Shown here: one piece after another, positions 50,001-60,002 of the stretch
Layout: the number at the start of each line of letters is the position of its first letter
Position numbering within the stretch: the stretch's first letter is position 1
Translations under genes and position numbers: made by a program
Notes under the pieces: generated by a model
Told to the model about the DNA's origin: nothing
Seen by the model: the letters and a program-made list of their open reading frames with translations, nothing else
The model's database searches: none
Assembly (NCBI GenBank): GCA_013397455.1
Contig: VYZB01000078.1
Span: 74,723 to 138,722, forward strand
DNA length: 64,000 nucleotides
Source: Crotophaga sulcirostris
Lineage: Eukaryota > Chordata > Aves > Cuculiformes > Crotophagidae
Reading direction: 5' to 3'

Positions 50001-50229
50001 AGACCTCTCCTCTGTGGTTCTTTAACAAGACATACTCTATGCCAGAAGAAGGCATTTTCAGCTCCTGGCAAGGAAGTAGGTTGCCTATAAGGTATCCCTT
50101 CAAATATCACCTGGTTCAGCACATGAACTAACCAAGAAGCTCATTGAAGTAGCAACCAGGAAAGTGAGTTCTTCGAATGAAAAATATGTTACAGCTGTGA
50201 AATTGCTGAAATTTTTGCTCAGGGCACTG
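44086..50229. other. Long non-coding block, nothing recognised
   Basis: About 6.1 kb with no supported gene. Open frames such as 46327-46581, 46637-46972 and 47510-47830 overlap others on the same or opposite strand and have no family features. A TA/CA-rich simple tract sits at 49524-49568. The stretch 44870-45700 is AT-rich. Confidence 0.45.
49524..49568. repeat. Imperfect (ATAC/ATAT) microsatellite with palindrome
   Basis: CATACATATATATACA and CACATACATATATGTGTAT words occur together; ACATATATGT inside is a perfect 10-base palindrome. It is simple sequence that could fold or vary in length. Confidence 0.65.
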
Positions 50230-50345
50230 GGATTTGACTTTGCATCTTTATGTAACGTGAAGCTGATACGTAAGTTCCATCTGTAACATAGGGATGATCA
50301 AACGAGTGCTAGTGGTTGAAGAGCTGTAAAATATCACTTATATGT
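50230..50345 (+). mobile_element. MIR-like fragment, weak
   Basis: The colinear words TAAGTTCCATCTGTAACATA and GGGATGATC resemble the forward MIR core section around 'cagtttccccatctgtaaaatggggataat'. The later GAAGAGCTGTAAAATATCAC fits the following part loosely. Confidence 0.4.
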
Positions 50346-53300
50346 GTGACACATTTCTTCGTATGTTGATTGTACAGTCTTACCTAAGAATAGCTTGACT
50401 TTCTCAGTAAAACTACTGAAGTACAAGTAGTTACAGCACGATCAACTTTTTTTTACTGTAATCAACACATTTGTTTATATACTGAGTTTTATGCTGAAGT
50501 AAACGAAGGACTAAGAAATCTGTTGAAAAGACTGAAAATAATTAGAGCACAGAGAATATTTCCAATAAGTAATGCTAACTATATTTAGCTGGACTAGGTT
50601 TCCTAACTTGCTAAATTTGCATTGCACCACTCTGAAATTAGAGGGATGCCTGAGGATAAGGGAGTCACAGACCCACTGTGGTTCTCACTCCAACTCCGGC
50701 TCCTGATGATGAGGAACAGCACACTCACTTTTCCACTAAATGGTGAACATCAATCTGCAAAATGATGTCCTACTGTCAGTGTCAACACAGTTTGAGGCTT
50801 GCTAGGGCACAATATGTGTGACTGACAGAAAAAACATATCTCCAGCTGAGCAGATACGAGGACTATGTTAAGTTCATGGCAGCTTAGCTGAGTTTCACTA
50901 GGCTGTATTTTTTTCTGACGAAATCAGAATATCTATTTTTTAATTATTATTTGAATCTTACAGCATGTTGTGAATTTTCTTGGCTGTCTCAGGGCTAGAC
51001 CTACCCAAGCAAAGCCCAATGAATTACTCTTCAGAAAGAATCCTGGACTGGGAAATTAGCCAGCACGTTGACAACTGTTGCTGAGAAACCATCTAGAAAG
51101 CAGTCCAAGATTTATAGCCTTGGAAAAGATACGTCTCACAATTTCTGTTGGGTGTTTTTTGCTTGTTTGGTTGGGTTTTTTTTCTCCCAGAGAAGTGTAA
51201 CTTTCAGTTGTTTCACAAAGTAAAATGTCTCCAGTCAAGAGACTCCTTTGCTGATCCTGTGTTCCTTGCTTTTCTGTGACTTCTCAGAAAGACAAGTGAA
51301 ACTTGCAGAATAGGCTTGTGAAAATGGCAGAGATTTGGAAGGTCTCAGAAATCAATTTAGGAGCACAAAAGCATATGGACAGCAGTGCTGCGTGCCCCAA
51401 AGAAAGGGGGCAAGGAAAGAAGGCCTAAGACTAAAGTGTATCCTCAGAATTTAAGACTGCAAGTACTGACCACACCTTACCCAGATTCAGATGTCTTGGG
51501 TCATATGGGTAGCAGTAAGTAGGACCACTCATAGCAACATATTATCTGTAAAAAAGGAGGTTGTAGCACCTTTATCTATGCAAACACTTCTGCATTTCCA
51601 GAAGCGTTATGGCATACCAATTCCAAGGCATCACTGCTGTCAACAGTGGATTGCTGGCAGCCCCTGCCAACGACATTTTTGAACTGTTGAATACCTCAGT
51701 TCTTCGAACAACATTTTGCCATACATTTCAGCTCAGATCTCTGTTTGAAGAAACAACACCATGATGGTATCATCCTTTTGTGCAAACACTATTCTTGGGA
51801 CCTGCCATGTAAAACTACTGTTGTGTTCACGTAAAGCTCCATGTATAGACTAGCTAAACTAGTAGGCCTGTGGCTATTAATGAAAGTCTTTGTATAATCA
51901 TTTTAAAGCCATCACCATATATACTGCTTAGATGACAGTGCTGCAGGAGCCAGGATAGGTTCCCTCACAGGTGAATAAACTGTTCTGCCAAAAAAACCCA
52001 CAAGTAGTCCTCCAACACAGAAAATAAAGCTGACAATGCTCTGTCAAAAGCACATATTTTTAAAAGGAAAATTAATCATCCAAATCCCATTGACATCAAT
52101 AGGACCCGGTTCTGAAGTATCCTCATAAACATGACTCATGATCCACACGGTTATTCCATGAGACATTGTAGCTTGATGCGCTTTCAATTATCCAGAAACT
52201 TTTCCTAAAGCTTAGGGAATAACAGGAAAATATGATTCCCTGTAAAAGAATCAATATTTAGTCTTCTGTTCTGTGAGGTAAGTATAGGGGGCTCCTCCCT
52301 GAGAAATCTTGTGATTACTTTTTGTTCTGTCTCTTCTGTCATTTCTTGACTTTGCTGAGCACAGTCTTGCTCTGAAAATTGCTTGTGTCTGCTTGGAGGG
52401 TTTCAGTAGGACTTGCAAATTGCTTAGAAGACTGCTGAAAGTGCTGTTATTTAAGGGTGCAAACAAATCATATCAGGAATAAATAGCATTAGAATGTAAT
52501 AATATCACAGTCAGCTACAGAGCCGTCACATGCATCTATAAGTCTCTCTATAGTGATGAGTATCTTTAAATTTTGATTATTTTTATTAATGCTTTATATA
52601 TGAAAAAAAAGACGTCAACAGTTTTTTAACCCCTTGCATCCCTTTAAAATTACAGAGCATTACAATAAAATATTCTCTCAATGCCTTGGCCTTGAGAAGG
52701 ATTTTGGACAGTCAGCTCATATTAGGATTATTCATACAAGTCCATGCAAAACAAGTTATGTTAACTTTAGGGAACAAAGATTAACATATTCCCCACAAAA
52801 TATTCAGGTTCCAACTCTATCCACCCAAAATACTGTTTTTACACAAATAAATTGACACTGGCCCTTTCATAAATCTTGCTGCATCTAGCAGTACTCCAAC
52901 CACACACACAAAGCTGTTTGCAAACCTGATAGACCTGTAAATCCTTAATCTCTTTAGAGCAAGGTATCTATATACAGAAAGGGATGGGATTCACATTAAA
53001 AGCTACTCTGCATTAAATTGGCTGGCAGACAAGACACTAAAACCAAGCTTCTCTTTGGTCAAGCAATTAGACACAAATGTAGCTACCTAAATTTTGCAGT
53101 CCCCATTTAAGATTGGTTTGGCCTAACCATTGTCTTCAAGGTCTCCAAGATAATATTAGACGTAAGGATTCCTGGCTTACATTCCTAAATGGGTACTATC
53201 ATATCCTATCACAGTTATAAAAAATTAAAAGAGTAGAATACGATTTAAAAATACAGTTTTTTAGAGTTCCAGTGTGAAAACTGGAACAAGTGTATAGTAG

Positions 53301-56300
53301 TGTGTATAGCAGTCATTAATACGTTCTCAAATAGCAATCAAAATGTTTACTAATTGTAGATTGTGTAACATTCCAGGTAGAGGAAAACAACTTTGTTTTA
53401 CAAGATCAGTTATTCTGATTTTTTGACACACATATAACAATAATACCAGGTTTCAGAAGCAATTTCACCGTTCTATCAATGATAATAATATGATAGACAT
53501 AATAGCTAGTCTAAACCAAAGGGAAAATTGTCATTCAGCCTTGTACAATACACAAGAAAACCTTTCAATTTATAGCACTAATGTAGTTAAAGTAAGATAG
53601 AAAGTTGAATTCTCTTCATTACCTTGGCATGGCGGGAGGTAAGCTGTGACACTATCACCTGTGCTGTACCACTCTTGAGGGGCTGCCTTCTGATTTAACC
53701 AGTGTTCATAATAAAATAAAAGGCTCAGTATCCTACCAATCATTGCACAGCAATGTATTAAGAGCATCTCTGGGAAAAAAAACTAGGCCCCTGCTTTCAG
53801 AAACTGCCCTTCAGCAGGGCACACAATCTATTAGCAAACACCTTGATACAAACAATGGTACTTGCTGGAGAGAGAAGCAACCTCCCAACAGGTGGTTTTA
53901 GTTAGGAATTACATGCTTGTAGATGGCCGTGCAGAAGTGAAAGCAGGCTGAAATTTAATTTGAAAATAGACTTTCAAAGCACCTACTAGCCTCCTTCATA
54001 AGAATCAATGGCTTATGTCACCAAGAATGCCTGTCTAATTGCATCTGGATTAAACTCTGGTAAATAAAATTTTTTGGTTTAGGTTGCAATTCCATACAAG
54101 AACTCCTGCAGAGGATCTGTAGTTCCTTCTCCTGTCATTATTGAACTTTTACAAACATCATGGGCAACGTGCATCCTCTGTACTGTCATTTCAATGTCTT
54201 GAAGAATAGACAAGCTAAAGATTGATTGTATTTGAAAGTAATAAAATCCAAGAAAATGTTTATGTCTTCCAAACAATATCTCCGCGGTGGAGTATTCCCT
54301 GCTCCTATTTCTAGACCAGAGAGGGCTAAAATCTTAAGGAGCTACTGGCCTGACACCACCAAAAGCTTCTTATTTTTGCAGATCTCAGCAGGTGTCACCT
54401 TAGTTTCCCTGTCAACCTAACCTTGACATTCAGCTCGGGGTGATTAAAGGATCTAGGTGATGCATCGACTACAGATATCGTGGCATGATTCCAACTCGAT
54501 GTACAGTAGGGAGAACCTGGCAGCTAGAGCTTGTGTCCTCCTTGTAAGGGATGCTCAGAGTGTCCTTACATGTGTCAGGAGGGCATTGCCCACCCTGCTG
54601 CTTTGTGACCCCAGTGCATCTCTACCCATTGCCCCTGGGGCACAACACACCTACAGTCATCCATCTTTATTCATCGTGAAAATTAATGTGAAGCACTTTG
54701 TGACTTAATTGGTTAAATACTTCATTAAGTCCACTGCATGATTTACTATTGTTACTACTGCTCTGGTTGGTGTTGTGGTAGTGCTGAGGAATGGCACAGA
54801 GGAATGAAGGGTCACTGAACCAATCATTGTCATGGCAGTACAGGGAAAGGAAAGACGTGTTTTGAAAAATGTAAAGAGTGTCTAGTTCCTATAGAAAGCC
54901 CAAAATCCTTAACTGAGGTTAAACACCCAAATTTAGAGATGTATATATAGACTACCACTAAAAGTCCTTCATGGCAGTGTGCTGCTGGACAGATGGATCT
55001 GCTTGAACTTCTTGATGTGTATGAATCTGTGACTGCTACAATTTCAAACATCAAAGGCAGAAAGATGTGTTTCAGTATTTGAAACCATGTTGTGAATTCC
55101 TCCTCACTAGATGCACCTTGGCTGTAATTCTTGCTCCCCTCTCTTGTGTTCCCTAGATTGCTTGTCCCTGCAGCTGAGCCATTCATTAGAACATCTTTGC
55201 TGATATTTTATCAGTACTTTCACAGCAAGAAAAGACTAAACACTAGCTGAACCATGGGAGTTCAACATCCAGAAAGATGGAAGCATAGAAGAGAGGGACT
55301 GGTGAAAGATGAAGCAGAAGCAAAGCTCTGAAATAGCGTTCCTTTCCCTAAAATCAATCAACTGATTGAGTGTGTAGCAAAATGTGGCAGAAAGAGGCAA
55401 AAAGAAAGTGGTTTAGAGCACTTTAAGTAAAGAGCATTACAGGCATGGTTGTATTTAATTACATCTTTTCTCACTTTTGACTGTTTGAAAAGGGTTCCAG
55501 CTATTTTTTTGCTTGGTTTTTTTCTGTGGGTTTTTATTCATTGAGAGATTTCTGACTTCTTTTTTTCGATCTGTAAAGCATTTTGTGGGACTGATATAGG
55601 CTGTTTTCCTTGCTGGTTTTCTTGTTCAGCAGTTCCGAAGGGCCTCTTTGGTTTGGCAGCTCAGCACTGATTTTGTGGCCTATAAATGATTGCTTGTTTG
55701 CTTGGTTCTGATTTCTCCATTTCTTTGGACTTGTCCTCTTCTGCTCCTAACACGTAGTTCCTTTTTGTCTTTTCCTGGTGTAGGCAATATCCGTGTTACT
55801 GCAGAAGTGAGCCAAATTGGCCTCACCTGCCATGGGTTCACATGTGTGCCTGAGTAAGAGGATCCAGTGCTGCTGTGGGAACAAGTGACCGCCTGGCTGG
55901 GATGCCTCACCTTGCAGGCAGCAGCAGCACTGGCTGCTGTGCTGACAGGAAGCAGACCCCAATTCGAATGGAGCCATAGAGCCTGCTGCCCGAGGTCAAG
56001 ATGATGTCTGTATAGGAGGCTCCCTCTGGATATGCAGGTTGACTTCAGTCCTGTTCTTTGCCTTGGATCCTGCTCTCATTTCTGCAAGCTGGTTCTCTGT
56101 TTCTCGCTTGCTTTACAAACCATTATTTCGTATCACTTCGTGTCATTGACTTACTTAGTATCATAGAGGAATTTTACAGGACAGAGATGAACAACCATAC
56201 TACAAGCTTTTCTCAAGTACCTTAACCTTGAGATTATCTCTTTGTAACTTTCATGTCTTATTCCTTGCACAATTTAGAACTTCTGCAATAAATCACAAAA
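50346..56300. other. Long non-coding block, nothing firmly recognised
   Basis: About 6 kb without a supported gene. Two short stretches recall worn amniote repeats: 52075-52112 (around CCCATTGACATCAATAGGA) and 54670-54706 (around TTAATGTGAAGCACTTTGTG). Neither is long enough to call. Open frames (54457-54708, 54830-55186 reverse, 55680-55977 reverse) lack domains and overlap one another. Confidence 0.45.
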
Positions 56301-56392
56301 TCAATCATAGAATTGTTTAGGTTGGAAAAGATCTTTGAGATTGTGGAGATCAACCCTTAACCTAGCACTGCCAAGCCACCACTAAACCATGG
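56301..56392 (-). mobile_element. Short CR1 3' end sitting on the tail of another CR1
   Basis: On the minus strand this is the last ~92 bases of a CR1 ending in an ATTCTATG octamer near 56301-56315. Its 5' end (56392) meets the octamer tail of the longer CR1 copy at 56393, both in the same orientation. Two CR1 3' ends in tandem imply that the shorter copy inserted into, or next to, the tail of the longer one. The shared CCATGG at the joint allows a few bases of uncertainty. Confidence 0.85.
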
Positions 56393-56556
56393 AATCATAG
56401 AATCATTAAGGGAGGAAAAGATCTTTAAGAACATCAGATTCAACCGTCAGCGCAACACCACCATGCCTATTAAATCATGTTCCCAAGTATCACATCTACA
56501 TATTTTTGGGACACCTCTAGGGATGGTGACTCCACCGCTTCCCTGGGCAACCTGTC
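56393..56556 (-). mobile_element. CR1 copy, 3' segment (split by LTR)
   Basis: The 3' UTR and the last ORF2 residues of a CR1, ending in octamers ATTCTATG/ATTCCATG at 56393-56410. The sequence stops at 56556 in the CR1 section around CTGGGCAACCTG and resumes at 56933 on the other side of the LTR. Confidence 0.9.
56551..56556. repeat. Target-site duplication, left copy (CCTGTC)
   Basis: Six bases next to the LTR edge, matched by CCTGCC at 56933-56938 with one transition. The bases belong to the CR1 target. Confidence 0.75.
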
Positions 56557-56603
56557 TGTGGGGATGAGGCATGGACTCCAAGCTGAATGACCCTGAAATC
56601 ATC

Positions 56604-56609
56604 TTTACT
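56604..56609 (-). terminator. LTR degraded polyadenylation signal
   Basis: AGTAAA on the minus strand, one base from the AATAAA consensus, directly downstream of the TATA-like box. Confidence 0.4.
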
Positions 56610-56622
56610 GAAGCAGCAACAG

Positions 56623-56630
56623 TATTTAAA
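56623..56630 (-). promoter_or_regulatory. LTR TATA-like box
   Basis: TTTAAATA on the minus strand, about 15-25 bases before a degraded polyadenylation signal. The placement fits the U3/R border of a short-R LTR. Confidence 0.5.
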
Positions 56631-56646
56631 GCCATTACTATCAGCT

Positions 56647-56736
56647 TAATCAACAGAGTAAGGTAAACTAACAGTAGCTTTCATGGGAGCCTAATTAACA
56701 GAGTAAACTAAACTAACAGCAGTTCCCGTGAGAAGT
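56647..56736 (-). repeat. 45-base tandem duplication in LTR U3
   Basis: Copies 56647-56691 and 56692-56736 align without gaps at about 33 of 45 positions; most differences are transitions. Both keep AACAGAGTAA and TAAACTAACAG. Upstream repeats in the U3 of retroviral LTRs often act as enhancers. Confidence 0.7.
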
Positions 56737-56932
56737 GCAAGCGTTTACAAAACCTATGATTAACTATACCTTGTGCCAGTTCTGTGTCCTTGCACTGTGC
56801 TGTCACATCTGCCTTTCTCGTGGGATTCAAGGTTTCTAAGTTTGTCTCCAGGGTGTGAAATCTAACTGTGAATTCTCTGCAATGGAAGTTTTCATTGCCA
56901 CATCATTAATTCTCACATTGTTAGTTCCCACA

Positions 56933-56938
56933 CCTGCC
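56933..56938. repeat. Target-site duplication, right copy (CCTGCC)
   Basis: Pairs with CCTGTC at 56551-56556 with one mismatch, adjoining the far edge of the LTR. Confidence 0.75.
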
Positions 56939-57072
56939 CAAAGAATTTTTTCCAGGTATACAGTCCAAACCTCCCCTGACACAACTTTAGGCCATTTCCT
57001 CTCATCCTATCACTAGTTCACCTGGGAGAAGAGACCAACACTCACCTCACTACAACCTCCTTTCAGGTAGTT

Positions 57073-57483
57073 CTAGACGGTGATAAGGTCTCCTCTCAGC
57101 CTCCTTTTCTCCAGACTAAACAACTCAAGTTCCCTCAGCTGCCTCTCATAAGGCTTGTTCTCCAGCCCCTTCATGAGCTTCTTTTCCCTTCTCTGGACAT
57201 GCTCCAGCATGTCAATGTCTTTCTTGTAGTGAGGGGTCCAAAACTGAACACAGTACCTGAGGTCCAACCTCACCAGCGCCAAGTACAGGGGGACAATCAC
57301 TTCTCTACTGCTGCTGGCCACACCATTTTTGATACAAGCCAGGATGCTGTTTGCCTTCTTGGCCACCTGAGAACATTGCTGGCTCATATTCAGGTGGCTG
57401 TCAACTAGCATCCCCAGGTCCTTTCCTGCCAGGCAGCTTTCCATCCACTGTTCCCTAAACCTGTATGTGGTGATTTTGACCAA
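57073..57483 (-). pseudogene. CR1 ORF2 C-terminal part with a nonsense codon
   Basis: A 136-codon frame with the CR1 words [61 protein letters not shown] and [19 protein letters not shown]. It stops at 57073-57075 (TAG), where related copies have a tyrosine before N-Y-L-K-G-G-C. The frame then continues with matching residues, so one point change ended it. This copy is inactive and missing the catalytic domain. Confidence 0.85.
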
Positions 57484-57560
57484 AGTGCCAGACCCAGCAC
57501 CTAGCCTTGTAAAACATCCTACAATTAACCTTGGCCCATCGATCCAACCTGTTCAAAAAA

Positions 57561-58787
57561 TCAAGAAAGGGACCTCCAGAGAGCAGGTTTCTTCAGTAAA
57601 CAAGCCCGTGTATCACATCCCATGCTATGACTGATGCAGTATTCTCGTGAGGAAAAAACTCAGCATCTAAACATGCAATTGGACTACCTCATCATGCCAA
57701 CACGCGAGGGGTGTGAATTAAGTTGTACACGCTTCTTTCTTTCCTGGGTTTTGAGTGCTTAGCTCAACAGTCTTTTATGTTTGTAAATCCCTTTGTCTTT
57801 GAAATTAAGCTGATTCCTTTCAGTTCGAAAGATTAATAGGACCAGACATTTCAAATCCTCAGCACAGAATCTCGATCATAAATCTAACACAGAAAGCATA
57901 ACATCAGGCTGTCGTCCTTTCATACGAGATGTGCTGTTGTAAGAACAGAGATGCACATTCTCCGAGGCCTTCATACCCATTCTGCTGTGTGTAGAAGAAC
58001 ATGGGTTTTTGGGATTTTGTGAGTCAACCACAGGTTCTCAAGGAGAGTTTTTCCAGTGCTTATAATTCATTTACTCGTCTACTTCCTTGAAGTTTTTCAT
58101 TTTTCTCATTGCCTCACAAATAGCCTTCAAAAATTTAAGAGGTGGATGTATGATTTTAGGCCAAATGGCAATTGATTTATCATTTTACAGGGCAGGAATC
58201 ATAAAGCTCTTTTACATCCCCACTGGCAGGAGAAGGCAAGATGAGTCAGAGGGTGGGAAAGTGCCCTATTTCCAGAATCAGTACCAGTGCTAGGTCATTA
58301 AAATACCACATCACTAGGTGCATCAGCATCTCAAAAAAGACTTCCTTGGAAATACAAAAAAGTTTACAACTACTTGTTGCCAGAGGAAATCCCAGCAGTC
58401 ATGTCATGTCAGGAAAAATCTGCTCAACCTCCACACTATCTTCTGAAGGTGTGGGGAAAATGGGACAAAGCTGTTCCAAGAGGTCTGTCCCCTTTACAAC
58501 TTCCCAGTCACAGCTAGGTGCCTTCTTTGACTTCAGAGTTGCAGTCTCCTGTAGTAAAAGTCTGATTGGATTTGGTGGCAGGACGTATACTTCAAAGCAA
58601 TCGTGATACTGAGCAACCCAGAATTGCTGCTGAAATCAGTCTGGTGCCAAGCAAGATCCCAGTGCTGAGGGTGTGTGTCAATAGGCAGAGCTGCCCTAAA
58701 TGAACATCTCCATGATACTTATGTTCTTGTAAGCTCTCCACAAAAATTAAATCAACTGTTTGCCTTAGCAGTAAGTTTAGCAATTAC
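57561..58787. other. Non-coding block, nothing recognised
   Basis: About 1.2 kb between two CR1 loci. Open frames 58087-58293 and 58241-58606 show no family features. Confidence 0.5.
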
Positions 58788-58871
58788 AATATCACAGTAT
58801 TACAAGGTTGGAAAGGACCTTTGAGGTCGTCGAGGCCAACCTATAACCCAACACTAACACCAACCCATCAT

Positions 58872-59033
58872 CTAAACCATGGCACTGAGTGCCTCATCCA
58901 ATCTCCTCTTAAACACCTCCAGGGTTGGCGGCTCCACCACCTCCCTGGGCAGCGCGTTCCAATGGCCAATCACCCTTTCAGGGAAGAATTTCTTCCTAAT
59001 ATCAAGTCTAAACCTCCCCTGACGAAGCTTGAG
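58872..59033 (-). pseudogene. CR1 ORF2 C-terminus beyond the gap
   Basis: Fifty-three codons ending ALSAMV and a stop at 58874-58872, with [17 protein letters not shown] and [12 protein letters not shown] visible. It is the same element as 59526-59998, but given the stated gap length the two parts are in different reading frames. Confidence 0.9.
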
Positions 59034-59525
59034 NNNNNNNNNNNNNNNNNNNNNNNNNNNNNNNNNNNNNNNNNNNNNNNNNNNNNNNNNNNNNNNNNNN
59101 NNNNNNNNNNNNNNNNNNNNNNNNNNNNNNNNNNNNNNNNNNNNNNNNNNNNNNNNNNNNNNNNNNNNNNNNNNNNNNNNNNNNNNNNNNNNNNNNNNNN
59201 NNNNNNNNNNNNNNNNNNNNNNNNNNNNNNNNNNNNNNNNNNNNNNNNNNNNNNNNNNNNNNNNNNNNNNNNNNNNNNNNNNNNNNNNNNNNNNNNNNNN
59301 NNNNNNNNNNNNNNNNNNNNNNNNNNNNNNNNNNNNNNNNNNNNNNNNNNNNNNNNNNNNNNNNNNNNNNNNNNNNNNNNNNNNNNNNNNNNNNNNNNNN
59401 NNNNNNNNNNNNNNNNNNNNNNNNNNNNNNNNNNNNNNNNNNNNNNNNNNNNNNNNNNNNNNNNNNNNNNNNNNNNNNNNNNNNNNNNNNNNNNNNNNNN
59501 NNNNNNNNNNNNNNNNNNNNNNNNN
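59034..59525. other. Assembly gap, 492 unknown bases
   Basis: An unbroken run of N. Both edges are inside CR1 ORF2. The missing section, between RVLHFG and LKLRQGRF, is about 500 bases in related copies (estimated from memory of the family), so the gap length is about right for an otherwise intact element. Open frames that cross this run of N are artefacts. Confidence 0.99.
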
Positions 59526-59998
59526 TGTCCAAAGTGTAGAACCCGGCATTTGGACTTATTAAACCTCATCCTATTGGAATCAGCCCATCTCTCCAGTCTG
59601 TCCAGGTGCCTCTGAAGGGCCCTTCTACCCTCTAACAGGTCGATACTTCCTCCCAGCTTGTTATCATCTGCAAACTTGCTAATGATGGACTCAATCCCCT
59701 CATCCAGATCATCAATAAAGATATTAAACAGGACCAGGCCCAACACCGATCCCTGGGGGACACCACTGGAGACCGGCCGCCAACTGGATGAGACACCATT
59801 CACCACCACTCTCTGGGCTCGGCCATCCAACCAATTCCTAACCCAGCACAGAGTGCTCCCATCCAGGCCACGGGCTGCCAGCTTCTCTAGGAGTTTACTG
59901 TGGGAGACAGTGTCAAAGGCCTTGCTGAAGTCCAGGTATACCACATCCACAGCCTTCCTCTTATCCACCAGGTAAGTCACGTGGTCACAAAAGGAGAA
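59526..59998 (-). pseudogene. CR1 reverse transcriptase core (partial)
   Basis: The open frame runs from about 59998 to the gap edge. Residues in order are: motif [18 protein letters not shown] (aspartate of the catalytic pair near 59925); motif [21 protein letters not shown]; motif [12 protein letters not shown] with both catalytic aspartates intact; then [20 protein letters not shown] ending in RVLHFG at the gap. CR1 usually has threonine after FADD; here it is asparagine. N-terminal palm/fingers and the endonuclease are missing through 5' truncation. Confidence 0.92.
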
Positions 59999-60002
59999 TA
60001 GA

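Larger units (their letters stand above)
56557..56932 (-). mobile_element. Solo LTR of an endogenous retrovirus, 376 bases, inside CR1
   Basis: Begins TGTGGGAAC (minus strand, 56932) and ends CCCCACA (56557), with TG...CA ends and a TGTGGG/CCCACA terminal inverted repeat. It interrupts a CR1 exactly and is flanked by a 6-base duplication with one mismatch. The minus strand shows a long U3, a TTTAAATA TATA-like box (56630-56623) and an AGTAAA signal (56609-56604), implying a very short R. Six-base duplications and short R fit class II (ERVK or alpha/beta-like) avian elements. A 45-base imperfect tandem repeat lies in U3. No internal viral genes are present. Confidence 0.87.
56933..57560 (-). 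mobile_element. CR1 copy, 5' segment (split by LTR)
   Basis: The continuation of the CR1 interrupted at 56556, in the same orientation. It runs from the ORF2 C-terminus back to the region just after the reverse transcriptase box, where the 'LDRWA' and 'KARCWV'-like words are seen on the minus strand at about 57475-57560. The 5' edge is approximate and the element is truncated there. Confidence 0.9.
58788..60002 (-). mobile_element. Young CR1 LINE with reverse transcriptase motifs, interrupted by an assembly gap
   Basis: On the minus strand the element starts (5'-truncated) at about 60002, just before the reverse transcriptase core, and runs to ATACTGTG octamers at about 58788-58803. The 5' part keeps an open frame through motifs A, B and C. 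The 3' part keeps the ORF2 C-terminus and stop (58874-58872). The unknown bases at 59034-59525 lie wholly within the element. It belongs to the same tail type as 2531-2952. It lacks the endonuclease and ORF1, so it cannot move alone. Confidence 0.95.

Noticed and set aside
52075..52112. Stretch like the common reptile repeat words around CCCATTGACATCAATAGGA
   Set aside because: Too short to assign to a family.
59658..59975. 105-codon plus-strand frame beside the gap
   Set aside because: It is the antisense of the CR1 reverse transcriptase core.
58821..59980. Very long open frames (up to 336 codons) across the assembly gap on both strands
   Set aside because: Their length comes from untranslated N bases. 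Only the CR1 parts outside the gap on the minus strand are meaningful; the plus-strand ones are shadows of CR1.
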